The notes beneath the pieces were generated by a model. The model made no database searches. It saw only the letters and a list, made by a program, of their open reading frames with translations, and was not told where the DNA came from. A program made the position numbers and the translations under genes. Shown here in pieces: positions 28,065 to 36,801 of a stretch of 64,000 nt of DNA. Position 1 is the first letter of the stretch. Every line of letters starts with the position of its first letter. The stretch lies in the NCBI GenBank assembly GCA_025808375.1, contig CP061009.1, positions 1,240,001-1,304,000 on the forward strand, given 5' to 3'. The stretch is from Duncaniella muricolitica. GTDB taxonomy: Bacteria > Bacteroidota > Bacteroidia > Bacteroidales > Muribaculaceae.

Positions 28065-29543
28065 ATGAATCACGAAATATCAGCCGAATGGCTTACCATA
28101 GAGAAAGTTGAGGAGATACTCAACTCTCACGCCTCACTCTCGCTCTCTGACGACGCAAAGGAGCGCATCGAGAAGTGCCGCAAATATCTTGACGAGAAGA
28201 TGGAGTCGCAGACCGAGCCTATCTACGGCATCACTACCGGTTTTGGTTCGCTGTGCAACATATCTATCGACCGCGAGGCACTGTCGCAGCTTCAGAAAAA
28301 TCTTGTCATGTCGCATGCCTGCGGGCTTGGCGAACGTGTGGCTCCGCAGATAGTGCGTCTGATGCTACTGCTCAAAATCCAGTCGCTCTCCTATGGCAAC
28401 TCGGGTGTGCAACTGGCCACCGTGCAGCGTCTGATTGATTTCTATAACGCCGACATACTTCCTGTCGTGTTCAGTCAGGGCTCACTCGGTGCGTCGGGCG
28501 ACCTTGCACCGCTCGCCAACCTCAGCCTTCCTCTGCTCGGTCTTGGCGAAGTGATGTGGCACGGCCACATTATCCCTGCCTCCGAGGCTCTCGACAATAT
28601 GGGCTGGCGTCCTATCGAGCTCCAGTCAAAGGAGGGTCTCGCCCTGCTCAACGGCACACAGTTCATGTCGGCCCACGCCACCGACGCGCTCATCAAGGCT
28701 CTGCGTCTCAGCCGTCAGGCCGACAAGATTGCCGCCATGTCGCTTGATGCTTTCGACGGCCGTCTCGAACCGTTTGGCGATGAGGTCAACCGCATACGTA
28801 ACCACGATGGTCAGATCGAGACCGCCCGCGTGATGCGTGAATATCTTGAGGGCAGCGAGATTGCAGTCCATCCCAAGAAGCATGTGCAGGATCCCTATTC
28901 GTTCCGCTGCATACCTCAGGTGCATGGCGCGGTCAAGGACACAATAGCCTATGTCAAGGGCAAGATTGAGGACGAAATCAACAGTCCTACCGACAATCCG
29001 ACCGTGTTTCCCGACAGCGACCTCATCGTGTCGGCCGGCAATTTCCATGGCGAACCGATAGCTCTGCCGATGGATTTTCTTGCCGTGGCTCTCGCCGAAC
29101 TGGCCAATATCTCCGAGCGTCGCATCTATAAGCTCATTTCGGGCGCGCGTTCGCTTCCGTCGTTCCTTGTGGCCAAACCCGGACTCAACAGTGGTTTTAT
29201 GATACCTCAGTATGCCGCCGCATCCATCGTAAGCCAGAACAAGGGGCTCTGCTGGCCGGCAAGTGTCGACTCCATACCTTCGTCGCAGGGTCAGGAAGAC
29301 CATGTGTCGATGGGCTCCAACTCAGCCACCAAACTGTTGCGTGTGGCTGACAACACTGAGCGCGTCCTGGCTATCGAGCTGTTCAATGCTGCCCAGGCTC
29401 TCGAATTCCGCCGTCCGTTGAAGTCTTCGCCTGTAGTCGAGGAGTTCCACGATGCTTTCCGTCGTGAAGTTCCGTTTATCCAGAACGATACGGTGATGTA
29501 TACCTACATCGAGAAGGCTGTGCAGTTTCTGCGCCAGGCATAA
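28065..29543 (+). CDS. hutH: Histidine ammonia-lyase
   Basis: A 492-residue lyase that removes ammonia from L-histidine to give trans-urocanate, the first step of the pathway. The self-forming MIO cofactor triad is A143-S144-G145 in GSLGASGDLAPL. Tyr54 lies in YGITTGFG and the substrate-binding QDPYSFRC block is present. Length is normal. It sits third in ftcD-hutU-hutH-hutI, opposite to the order of reactions. A hairpin with a U-tract lies downstream, before hutI. Confidence 0.97.
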   Translation: MNHEISAEWLTIEKVEEILNSHASLSLSDDAKERIEKCRKYLDEKMESQTEPIYGITTGFGSLCNISIDREALSQLQKNLVMSHACGLGERVAPQIVRLMLLLKIQSLSYGNSGVQLATVQRLIDFYNADILPVVFSQGSLGASGDLAPLANLSLPLLGLGEVMWHGHIIPASEALDNMGWRPIELQSKEGLALLNGTQFMSAHATDALIKALRLSRQADKIAAMSLDAFDGRLEPFGDEVNRIRNHDGQIETARVMREYLEGSEIAVHPKKHVQDPYSFRCIPQVHGAVKDTIAYVKGKIEDEINSPTDNPTVFPDSDLIVSAGNFHGEPIALPMDFLAVALAELANISERRIYKLISGARSLPSFLVAKPGLNSGFMIPQYAAASIVSQNKGLCWPASVDSIPSSQGQEDHVSMGSNSATKLLRVADNTERVLAIELFNAAQALEFRRPLKSSPVVEEFHDAFRREVPFIQNDTVMYTYIEKAVQFLRQA

Positions 29544-29569
29544 TATGTGATAATAACTAATATACAAGA

Positions 29570-29623
29570 AGTTAGAGGAGGCTATAAAGTGTTGTCTTGA
29601 CTTTATGACTCCTTTAACTTTTT
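29570..29623 (+). terminator. Terminator or attenuator between hutH and hutI
   Basis: Left arm 29570-29590 and right arm 29600-29619 pair over about 20 nt with few mismatches and end in five T. Because hutI follows on the same strand 17 nt later, this may reduce rather than end hutI expression. A separate hutI promoter was not seen. Confidence 0.6.
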
Positions 29624-29639
29624 AAATAAAGGATACAAT

Positions 29640-30875
29640 ATGCTGTTAATCAGAAATATCGGAGCCATAGTCGGTGTGCGCCACGAAGCCGGCAAGGCCC
29701 TGCGGGGTAGTGAGATGGACGCTCTGCCCGTGCTTCATGACGCGTGGCTGGCCGTGGAGGGTGAGAGGATTCACTCCTATGGTCAGATGTCGGAGTGCCC
29801 GGCCATGGAGTGTGAGACTATCGATGCATGCGGACGCTGGCTCTTCCCGTCGTTTTGCGACTCGCACACCCATCTGGTCTTTGCCGGCAGCCGGGAGCGG
29901 GAATTTGTCGACAAAATCAATGGCTTGAGTTATGCCGAGATAGCCGCACGAGGCGGTGGCATACTCAATTCTGCCGACAGGCTGCACGAATATAGCGAGG
30001 ACCGCCTGTATGACGAGGCATCTTCACGTATACGTGATATAATATCATTTGGCACAGGTGCCGTGGAAATCAAGAGTGGCTACGGACTCACTCTTGACGA
30101 TGAGCTCAAGATGCTGCGTGTCATAGCACGCATACGTCAGGATTTCCCGCTCGCCGTACGTTCGACATTTCTCGGCGCACATGCTGTAGGCCGTGCTTTC
30201 GAGGGGCGTCAGGACGAGTATGTCGATCATGTGTGCCGTGAGATGCTCCCGGCTGTGGCGGCCGAAGGGTTGGCCGATTATGTCGACGTATTCTGTGAAC
30301 AGGGATTTTTCACTGTCGGGCAGACCGACAGGATTTTTAATGAAGCCGCCCGTTATGGCATCACTCCGCGTCTGCATGCCAATCAGCTTCATTGCTCGGG
30401 CGGAGTGCAGGTGGGTGTGGCCCACGGAGCCGCTTCGGTCGACCATCTTGAAAATATCGGGCAGGCCGAGATTGAACTTCTGGCCGTGTCGCCTACCATA
30501 GCTACAGTGTTGCCCGGCGCATCGTTTTTCCTTAACATGTGTCATGCTCCGGCTCCCGAACTGATAAAGGCCGGGGCTGCCGTTGCCATAGCTTCGGATT
30601 ATAATCCCGGTTCATCTCCATCGGGCGACATGCGTTTCATGTCATCGCTTGGTTGTATACAACTGCGCATGACGCCTGAGCAGTCGCTCAACGCTTCGAC
30701 GCTCAACGGTGCCGCCGCTATGGGACTTGCCGCCGACTATGGCTCGATAACTCCCGGCAAAGTGGCGTCATTCTTCCTCACCAAACCGCTCACTTCTGCG
30801 GCTTATATGCTCTACTCCTATACCGAACCAGTCATTGAAACAGTCTATCTTAAGGGTATTGAGTATAGAGTTTAA
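29640..30875 (+). CDS. hutI: Imidazolonepropionase
   Basis: A 411-residue amidohydrolase that opens imidazolonepropionate to formiminoglutamate, the substrate of FtcD. The metal site motif CDSHTHLVFAGSRE, the substrate region SGYGLTLDDELKML, the HANQLHCSGG block and the terminal metal Asp in AIASDYNPGSSP are all present. Normal length. It completes the histidine-to-glutamate pathway. The stop codon lies inside the left arm of the 30868-30974 hairpin. Confidence 0.96.
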   Translation: MLLIRNIGAIVGVRHEAGKALRGSEMDALPVLHDAWLAVEGERIHSYGQMSECPAMECETIDACGRWLFPSFCDSHTHLVFAGSREREFVDKINGLSYAEIAARGGGILNSADRLHEYSEDRLYDEASSRIRDIISFGTGAVEIKSGYGLTLDDELKMLRVIARIRQDFPLAVRSTFLGAHAVGRAFEGRQDEYVDHVCREMLPAVAAEGLADYVDVFCEQGFFTVGQTDRIFNEAARYGITPRLHANQLHCSGGVQVGVAHGAASVDHLENIGQAEIELLAVSPTIATVLPGASFFLNMCHAPAPELIKAGAAVAIASDYNPGSSPSGDMRFMSSLGCIQLRMTPEQSLNASTLNGAAAMGLAADYGSITPGKVASFFLTKPLTSAAYMLYSYTEPVIETVYLKGIEYRV

Positions 30876-30974
30876 AGAGTTTAGAAAGTTTAGAGAGTTT
30901 AGAAAGTTTAGAAAGTTTAAACGATATACTCTCTAAACTTTCTAAACTCTCTAAACTTTCTAAACTTTAAACTC
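30868..30974. terminator. Long hairpin made of 9-nt repeats between hutI and the MFS gene
   Basis: The left arm is an array of GTTTAGAAA/GTTTAGAGA nonamers and the right arm is its complement, pairing over roughly 47 nt with a small bulge. The arms run into the last codons and stop codons of both convergent genes. Bidirectional termination is the likely role. Confidence 0.7.
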
Positions 30975-32151
30975 TTCTTCTTGCCTGGAAGAAACGGCGG
31001 GTGAAGAAGTAGAGCAGCAACGCGCCTGAAGTCTGTGAGGCGGCCGTAAACCAGAAAGCTGTCGAGTAGCCGGCATATTCCACAAGTATGCCACCAAGGA
31101 GTATGCCTACACCCATGCCGAGGTCCCATGAAGTGAGTATTGACGAGTTGGCTGTGCCGCGCTGGTCGTGGCGGGCAACGGAGATAAACATATTGAGAAA
31201 GGCCGGAAACATTCGTCCGTTGCCGAGACCGATGAGCAAGGCCGACACATAAAATGCCCACACACCAGGAGCGATAGCAAAGAGTGTGAAACCTACAGCC
31301 GAGATACACGCGCCTTCGAGAGCATTTTCGGTCAGGCGACCTTCGCGTAGAGATTTCGCGCCATACAGACGTGATGCGAACAGACCACCCGAAAGCAGTG
31401 CGAAAAATATGCCGGTGCCATCGGTTATACCCATCACTTCTTTACCATATATGGCCACATAGTTGCTCATGACGCCCCAGCAGATGCTGAACAGGAAAAT
31501 ATTGATGGCCATGAGCCATGCGCGTGTGAGAAAAAAGTGGTCCATGCTCAGATGAGGTTTACCCTCCACAGGTGTGCGGGCCGGGAGTCTGATGGCCGTC
31601 GAGCAGTAAAAACCTAAGAAAGCCACAGCGAGCGAAATCCAGAACAGCAGTGTGAAATCACCTGTGGCACCATATATCCATATGCCCGCCGAAGGTGCTA
31701 TCGCCATGGCAAGATTGTTGCTCAGCCCATAGTAGCCTATGCCTTCGTTGCGTCGCGAGGAGGGTAATACGTCTATAGCCACCGTACTGTTGGCCACCGT
31801 AGTGGCTCCGAAGGGGATGCCGTGGATGGTGCGCACGATGGCAAACATCAGCAGCGTGCCGGCTCCGATGTAGCCCGTAAAACATATGAAAAAAGTAAAG
31901 AAGCAGAGCATCAACACTTTCTTGCGGTTGAAGCTGTCTACGATAAATCCGCTGAACGGGCGGATGATGAGTGCTGCGACTACATAGCCCGACAGCACAA
32001 GCCCTATCATATCCTTGTCGGCTTTAAACTGAGAGTCGAGATAGATGGGGAGTAAAGGTGTGAGTAGGTAAAACGAAAAAAACAGCATGAAATTACCTGC
32101 CATCGCCTTGCAGTATTCGCGGTTCCACAGCCGCTCTAATTTCTCGTCCAT
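30967..32151 (-). CDS. MFS family transporter
   Basis: A 394-residue inner-membrane protein with about 12 hydrophobic segments. MFS landmarks include RPFSGFIVDSFNRKK (loop 2-3 motif A) and VRTIHGIPFGATTVANS (TM4-5). It resembles the arabinose-efflux-type DHA1 group, so drug or metabolite export is possible; substrate unknown. ATG 32151 (MDEKLERLW) is preferred: the extra 27 codons upstream cross the promoter. It is convergent with hutI, which gives no functional link. Confidence 0.88.
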   Translation of the reverse strand: MDEKLERLWNREYCKAMAGNFMLFFSFYLLTPLLPIYLDSQFKADKDMIGLVLSGYVVAALIIRPFSGFIVDSFNRKKVLMLCFFTFFICFTGYIGAGTLLMFAIVRTIHGIPFGATTVANSTVAIDVLPSSRRNEGIGYYGLSNNLAMAIAPSAGIWIYGATGDFTLLFWISLAVAFLGFYCSTAIRLPARTPVEGKPHLSMDHFFLTRAWLMAINIFLFSICWGVMSNYVAIYGKEVMGITDGTGIFFALLSGGLFASRLYGAKSLREGRLTENALEGACISAVGFTLFAIAPGVWAFYVSALLIGLGNGRMFPAFLNMFISVARHDQRGTANSSILTSWDLGMGVGILLGGILVEYAGYSTAFWFTAASQTSGALLLYFFTRRFFQARRRV

Positions 32152-32174
32152 ATCACTATGAATTTTTGTGACTG

Positions 32175-32205
32175 CAAAGGTAGTGTTTTTTTGACTTACA
32201 GCCAA
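32175..32205 (-). promoter_or_regulatory. Promoter of the MFS gene
   Basis: Minus-strand TTG (32203-32205), 20 nt, TACCTTTG (32175-32182), 23 nt before the ATG. Good match to the Bacteroidetes consensus. Confidence 0.65.
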
Positions 32206-32243
32206 AGTGTGTCCGTAAAGATACCTGCACACCGATACAAGAC

Positions 32244-32285
32244 GAGGCCGAATCCTGACGTTGTTATCATTCAGGACTCGGCCTC
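32244..32285. terminator. Terminator after the DsbD-alpha-like gene
   Basis: 15-bp GC-rich arms, 32244-32258 and 32271-32285, with one mismatch. It is placed 23 nt after the stop of the minus-strand operon and before the MFS promoter. Confidence 0.7.
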
Positions 32286-32308
32286 TTGCTATTTTATCAA
32301 ATCTATCT

Positions 32309-34252
32309 TTATCGGATAGCCAATGTTATAGTCTTTGTTACCGGGGGCATACACATTGACGCGTCGCATGCCTGATATTTAACTTTACATACGACCTCGC
32401 CGTCGCCGTTGCCATTGATGCGCTGGCGGAAAGCTCCGTTGCCGGTGTAATAGGTCGTTGCTGTCGACGAAGGGGTGGGGGTGGGAGTGACGAGCGAGCC
32501 CGATTTCTCATAACCCTCCGGAAGTTCTATGCTCACTTCGGTCGGGATAAACGGGTCTTCATCGGCCACATAGGCATAGGTGTGGAAACCCTCGTGTACG
32601 GTCATGGTGATGACCACGTCTTTCATACCGTCGGGAGCATCGACGATTTCGGCTTTCAGTGCTACGGGATTGTTGCGGTCTGTGTCACCGGCCGGAGCGA
32701 CTGGAGCAGTGTTTTCTGGCTGTGCAGGAGCGGTAAGCACCGAGTAGTCGTTGCCGGGCACCGAGGGGTCGAGAGTATCGACAAGCCACAGCCATCCGCC
32801 GCTTTCGCTGAAGAACATACGGTCGCGGTTGGCATCGAGCCACGCCTTCCACTCGGCAGGTGTGGCGAAGCGGCACAGCGTGTAGCGTTCAAGCAGTGTA
32901 CGACCGGTCACGGCGTCATCGCCACCTTTTTCGAGTAGTTCGACAGCCTTGTCGAGCAGACGTATGTCATTGTTGGCAATGCCGAGCGCGCGGGCCTCCT
33001 GGTCGATTTCCAGACTGTAGCCCTCGTTGCTGTCGGCGCGGAAATATGGACGGTTTTTGTCATAATAGCGTGCATACTCGGCCTCATCTTCGCCAAACAC
33101 TTTGTATAGCTCCGGATTGCGCCCCTTGAGGTATTCCGAGAAGGGCACGGACTTGGGTTTGGGAATTGCCGGAAATTGCAGGTGCATCATCTCTGCGGGC
33201 GAGAGCTCTTCACCGGCGGCCTGTTTGGCAGTTATGGCACGTTTGGCACTGTCCATCATGAGATAATATTTCATGTTTACGGCCTCCATCTCTTTCCAGC
33301 AGGCACGCGACATGGTGTATTTCGACGCAGTGGCTGCGTCACGGGTTGCTATGCCTTCGTTGAGTTTGCGAGCTATGATGCGTTTGCCTTTGAAGTCCTT
33401 CATGTAGACAATCGCGTTGGCGAGTGCGGCCTTGGCCGGCTCGGTGAGGTCGGAAGGCTTGGCTGCAAATCCCCAGTGGAAAAAGTTGCCGTGACGTCCG
33501 ATGGCAACGGCATCAATGCTTTTGGCACACAGTCCGCCCGATATTACCTCGGCTTCGGGCGAGTCGGTGTAGCCCCAGGGGCGCGACACCATGCCTATGC
33601 GCTGGCCGTTCTCAAAACCGCCGTTTTTGCTCACCATCCACATTTCGGTCTGCTCGGGGAGGGTGTAGCCATACATCGGGGCATATTCCTTGGCGTTGTC
33701 GGGAGTGGGACGCATCTCCGACACGATGTTTACTTTGAAGGGGCCGTTAAATACCGGGTGGTCTTTTTTCCATCCGAGAGCGTAATTGTCAAGACAGAGG
33801 CAAAACCAGTCATTTTTATTTCCCAGCGAGCGGCCGATATTTTCGCTTGCCTCGGCGATACATATCACGGCGTCGTCAAAATCGTCGGGCAGATAGGCAG
33901 CTTTTTCATAACGGATGACGCGTCCGTTCTCGTCGCGTTCCATCACTTCGGGCCTGAGCACAGCCGGCTTGCCGTCAAATACAGTCACATCATAGGCCTC
34001 TGATATTTCGGGCCTGTAGTCCTTGCCGTCGATGGCGGTGACTTTGGTAAAACGCTGTTTGAGAAAGCGTGTGAAGTCGGCAGCGCGCTCCTTGGCCGAT
34101 TTGGCCACTTCGGCCGGATCGGCCGGCATGCCGCCCATTGTATTGAAGTCAGGTGAGCCGCCCACATAGAGCACACTCACTTTTTCCTTGGCCGAGATGC
34201 TGATGACACATGCACACACCACGGCTATTAAAACTGATAGATACCTTTTCAT
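32309..34252 (-). CDS. Exported protein with ThuA-like N-terminus and DsbD-alpha-like C-terminus
   Basis: A 647-residue exported protein (signal peptide about 1-21). The N-terminal 300 residues look like a ThuA/class-I-amidotransferase-like fold (VSVLYVGGSPDF at the start), a weak assignment. The middle is charged and helical. After a Pro-rich linker, about 535-647 is a DsbD N-terminal-like immunoglobulin domain, ending with Cys629 and Cys634 in KYQACDASMCMPP; in DsbD this site receives electrons for periplasmic partners. No membrane DsbD core is present. It lies 49 nt after a TlpA-like gene, at the end of the fecR-susC-susD operon. The combination suggests a thiol-redox partner; the N-terminal role is unknown. 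Confidence 0.7.
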   Translation of the reverse strand: MKRYLSVLIAVVCACVISISAKEKVSVLYVGGSPDFNTMGGMPADPAEVAKSAKERAADFTRFLKQRFTKVTAIDGKDYRPEISEAYDVTVFDGKPAVLRPEVMERDENGRVIRYEKAAYLPDDFDDAVICIAEASENIGRSLGNKNDWFCLCLDNYALGWKKDHPVFNGPFKVNIVSEMRPTPDNAKEYAPMYGYTLPEQTEMWMVSKNGGFENGQRIGMVSRPWGYTDSPEAEVISGGLCAKSIDAVAIGRHGNFFHWGFAAKPSDLTEPAKAALANAIVYMKDFKGKRIIARKLNEGIATRDAATASKYTMSRACWKEMEAVNMKYYLMMDSAKRAITAKQAAGEELSPAEMMHLQFPAIPKPKSVPFSEYLKGRNPELYKVFGEDEAEYARYYDKNRPYFRADSNEGYSLEIDQEARALGIANNDIRLLDKAVELLEKGGDDAVTGRTLLERYTLCRFATPAEWKAWLDANRDRMFFSESGGWLWLVDTLDPSVPGNDYSVLTAPAQPENTAPVAPAGDTDRNNPVALKAEIVDAPDGMKDVVITMTVHEGFHTYAYVADEDPFIPTEVSIELPEGYEKSGSLVTPTPTPSSTATTYYTGNGAFRQRINGNGDGEVVCKVKYQACDASMCMPPVTKTITLAIR

Positions 34253-34301
34253 AAAAATAACAATGTCACTTATGCGTCCTTACGGACTTGATTATAGCGT
34301 A

Positions 34302-35405
34302 TTATTCAGCGAAAATCTCGGCGAGTTTGGCGTCGAGTTCCTCCTCGCCGTCAAAGCGGCCTACCATGTTGCCCTCAGCGTCGATGATAAACTTGGAGGG
34401 GATATACTGGATGGCGTAGTTGTCGGCGTTGTTGACGGGCTGGTCGTAGATGTTGACATACTTCTCCATGCCCATACCGCTGTTGGCGATATATTCTTTC
34501 CAGGGCTCTTCGCTGCGGTCGAGCGACACGGCGAGCACCTCGAGGCCCTTGCCGTTATACTTCTCGTAAACCTCCTTGACGTGGGGGAGCGAAGCGCGGC
34601 AGGGACCGCACCAAGTGGCCCAGAAGTCAACGAGCACTACTTTACCCTTGAGGCCCGAGAGGCTTACCTCGTTGCCGTCCTGGTCTTTGCCGGTGATATC
34701 GGGAGCCTTTGCGCCGGGCTGGATATTCTCGAGAGCGGCGATATATTTGGCTGTGGCCTCGTCGGCAGCCTGCACTTCGGGAGTCCAGGCGTTATAGATT
34801 TCCTTGATTTCGTCGAGGCTCATGTTGCTCTTGAGACGCGACATCACGATGGGGGCGTAGAGCGAAGAGGTGTGGGTCTTTACAAAGTTGACCTGAGCGT
34901 CCTTCACCTGATTCATCAGAGCGGTGTACTTCTGCTCGAGTTCGGCCATGGCCACAGAGTCGCCCTGAGCGGCGGCAAACTGCTCGCGCATGGGGATGAG
35001 CTGATCGTAAACCTCCTTCTGGATAGCGTTGAGCGAGTCCATCTCCATTGTGAGGGGCGAGCCGGTGATTTCGGCGTTGCTGTAATCCTCGCCGGTGAGG
35101 GCTACGGTGATATTGCCGGGCTCTACCATGAGCTGACGCACCTTCTCGTTCATGTAGGTGATGGGGCCGCGGCTGATGTAACCCAGCTTGGGAGTGGCGA
35201 GTGAGCCGGCAAATGAGAATGCGCCATTGGCCACAACGCAGCTGTCCTTGTAGGTTGAGTCGTTTGACACCATGCAGGCGAAATAGATGGTCTCGCCGTC
35301 GGGGATGTCGGTGGTACCGTTGATGGTATACTCGGTCGAAGGCTGGGAGTTGCATGCACACATGATGGCGAGCGCACCCATACCGAGAATTGATAATTTG
35401 TTCAT
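34302..35405 (-). CDS. TlpA-like thiol-disulfide lipoprotein (copy 1)
   Basis: A 367-residue lipoprotein with Cys17 in the lipobox (GALAIMCACNSQP). Residues about 25-125 match the DUF4369-type beta domain, then a helical linker, then an AhpC/TSA-Redoxin thioredoxin fold at about 235-367 with Cys266/Cys269 in FWATWCGPCRAS. The cis-Pro lies in QYIPSKFII. It is probably a membrane-anchored disulfide reductase. ATG 35405 opens the lipoprotein signal; 33 extra upstream codons cross the -7 box. It is a paralogue of the next gene upstream, with the same domain order, and is separated from it by 187 nt that may hold a second promoter. Confidence 0.9.
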   Translation of the reverse strand: MNKLSILGMGALAIMCACNSQPSTEYTINGTTDIPDGETIYFACMVSNDSTYKDSCVVANGAFSFAGSLATPKLGYISRGPITYMNEKVRQLMVEPGNITVALTGEDYSNAEITGSPLTMEMDSLNAIQKEVYDQLIPMREQFAAAQGDSVAMAELEQKYTALMNQVKDAQVNFVKTHTSSLYAPIVMSRLKSNMSLDEIKEIYNAWTPEVQAADEATAKYIAALENIQPGAKAPDITGKDQDGNEVSLSGLKGKVVLVDFWATWCGPCRASLPHVKEVYEKYNGKGLEVLAVSLDRSEEPWKEYIANSGMGMEKYVNIYDQPVNNADNYAIQYIPSKFIIDAEGNMVGRFDGEEELDAKLAEIFAE

Positions 35406-35501
35406 TACGATAATGTTAAAAAAATGATTGGATAGTTTAGTTGAGCCTTGTCCGTGAGGGCATAAGTGACATTGTGTTGTTTGAATAAGGTTATCTGACT
35501 G

Positions 35502-35509
35502 CAAAGATA
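35502..35509 (-). promoter_or_regulatory. Possible internal -7 box before TlpA-like copy 1
   Basis: Minus-strand TATCTTTG fits TAnnTTTG and leaves a leader of about 90 nt. No clear TTG at -33. An imperfect AT-rich hairpin lies just upstream, about 35524-35573. Confidence 0.4.
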
Positions 35510-35592
35510 CTACTTCTTTGAAGTTTAAAGAGTTTAAAATGCTTAAAAAGTTAAGAATTAAGCCTCTTTACATACCTTTTTGACACAACTTT

Positions 35593-36732
35593 TCAGAACA
35601 GTTCCTCGAGTATTATGTCGAGCTCCTCGTCCTTGTCGATTTTGCCTATCACGGTGCCGTCGGCCGCTATCAGATATTTTGTCGGAAGATAGTGCACGGC
35701 ATATTTCGCACTTTGGTCGCCCGAGCGGTCAAAGCCTGTCATTTTTCCGTTTTCGTCAGTCTGTGTCTTCAGGCCGCGGAGTATGTTGTGATAGTTTTCC
35801 ATACCCTCCTCGACAATGACTTTTTTCCACTCGTCGGATGAAGAGTCGTTGTCGGCTACGCAAAATACTTCAAAACCCTTGTCGTGATATTTCTCATAGA
35901 GCTTCCTGACGTGGGGCAGGGCAGCGCGGCAGGGACCGCACCATGTGGCCCAGAAATCCACAAGCACCACTTTGCCCTTGAGGTCGCTGAGACGTATCTC
36001 CTTGCCGTCGGGGTTGATGCCGATGAGGTCGGGAGCCATGTGGCCCGGTTGCGTGGCCTCGAGAGCTGCAAGCTCCTCGCCGACACCCTCGGCCGCGGTC
36101 TGCACTTCGGGGGTGAGACCTTCGTAGACGGCTTTGAGTTCGGGATAGTTCATGCGACCGCAAGTCATGACCAGAAGTGAGGCGGAGTGATATGACGACG
36201 GATGATTCTTAATGAAATCAATCGTGATTTTTTCATACTCTTTCCCCAGCGAGTCCGACTCGGCTGCGAGGGCCTTTCGGGCTTCATCGTCGGTAGCCGA
36301 AGCCATGGCGGCGCGTATGCCGGCGATGCGTTCGGTGACAGGGGCGGTCAGACGGTCATACTCCGTCATATCGTCCTGTGTCGCGGAACCACTGAACACC
36401 GCGTCAGAAAAATCATCGGCTTTAAGACCTGTCACTGTCATCTCGGCCGGCTCGAAATAGGCGTTTGCCTGGGCCTTGTTGTTCCAGTCGGGCACACCGA
36501 AATACACCACACCTCTTACTGGGCGGTCGATTGTGCCCGTGAAAGTGAAGGTGCCGTCGGTTATGACTGTGCTGTCGGTCACGGCCGAGTCTCCGGCATA
36601 GTAAGTCAGATAGATGGTGCGTCCGTCGGCTCCCTCGATGTCGCCTTTGAGGTCAAACTGGTTGGCCGGACGCGAAGTGCATGCTCCTAACACGACTAAT
36701 GAGCCGAGGGCAATAATGGATAATTTTTTCAT
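35593..36732 (-). CDS. TlpA-like thiol-disulfide lipoprotein (copy 2)
   Basis: A 379-residue lipoprotein with Cys17 in the lipobox (GSLVVLGACTSRP). It has a DUF4369-like N-terminal domain, a helical middle and a Redoxin domain with Cys265/Cys268 in FWATWCGPCRAA; the cis-Pro is in HYLPTKYLI. It resembles copy 1 closely in the CGPC region and differs more in the N-terminal half, as after an old tandem duplication. ATG 36732 opens the lipoprotein signal. It lies 69 nt downstream of susD, in the ECF/FecR-controlled operon. Confidence 0.9.
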   Translation of the reverse strand: MKKLSIIALGSLVVLGACTSRPANQFDLKGDIEGADGRTIYLTYYAGDSAVTDSTVITDGTFTFTGTIDRPVRGVVYFGVPDWNNKAQANAYFEPAEMTVTGLKADDFSDAVFSGSATQDDMTEYDRLTAPVTERIAGIRAAMASATDDEARKALAAESDSLGKEYEKITIDFIKNHPSSYHSASLLVMTCGRMNYPELKAVYEGLTPEVQTAAEGVGEELAALEATQPGHMAPDLIGINPDGKEIRLSDLKGKVVLVDFWATWCGPCRAALPHVRKLYEKYHDKGFEVFCVADNDSSSDEWKKVIVEEGMENYHNILRGLKTQTDENGKMTGFDRSGDQSAKYAVHYLPTKYLIAADGTVIGKIDKDEELDIILEELF

Positions 36733-36801
36733 AAAGATTGATAGTAAATGGTGGGTCGGAAAAAGTCGTGATGACACTTTCTCCGACACACCGTCGTTTT
36801 T

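Noticed and set aside
30868..30974. Short repeats considered as a CRISPR array
   Set aside because: Units are 9 nt with no spacers and form a palindrome; no cas genes nearby.
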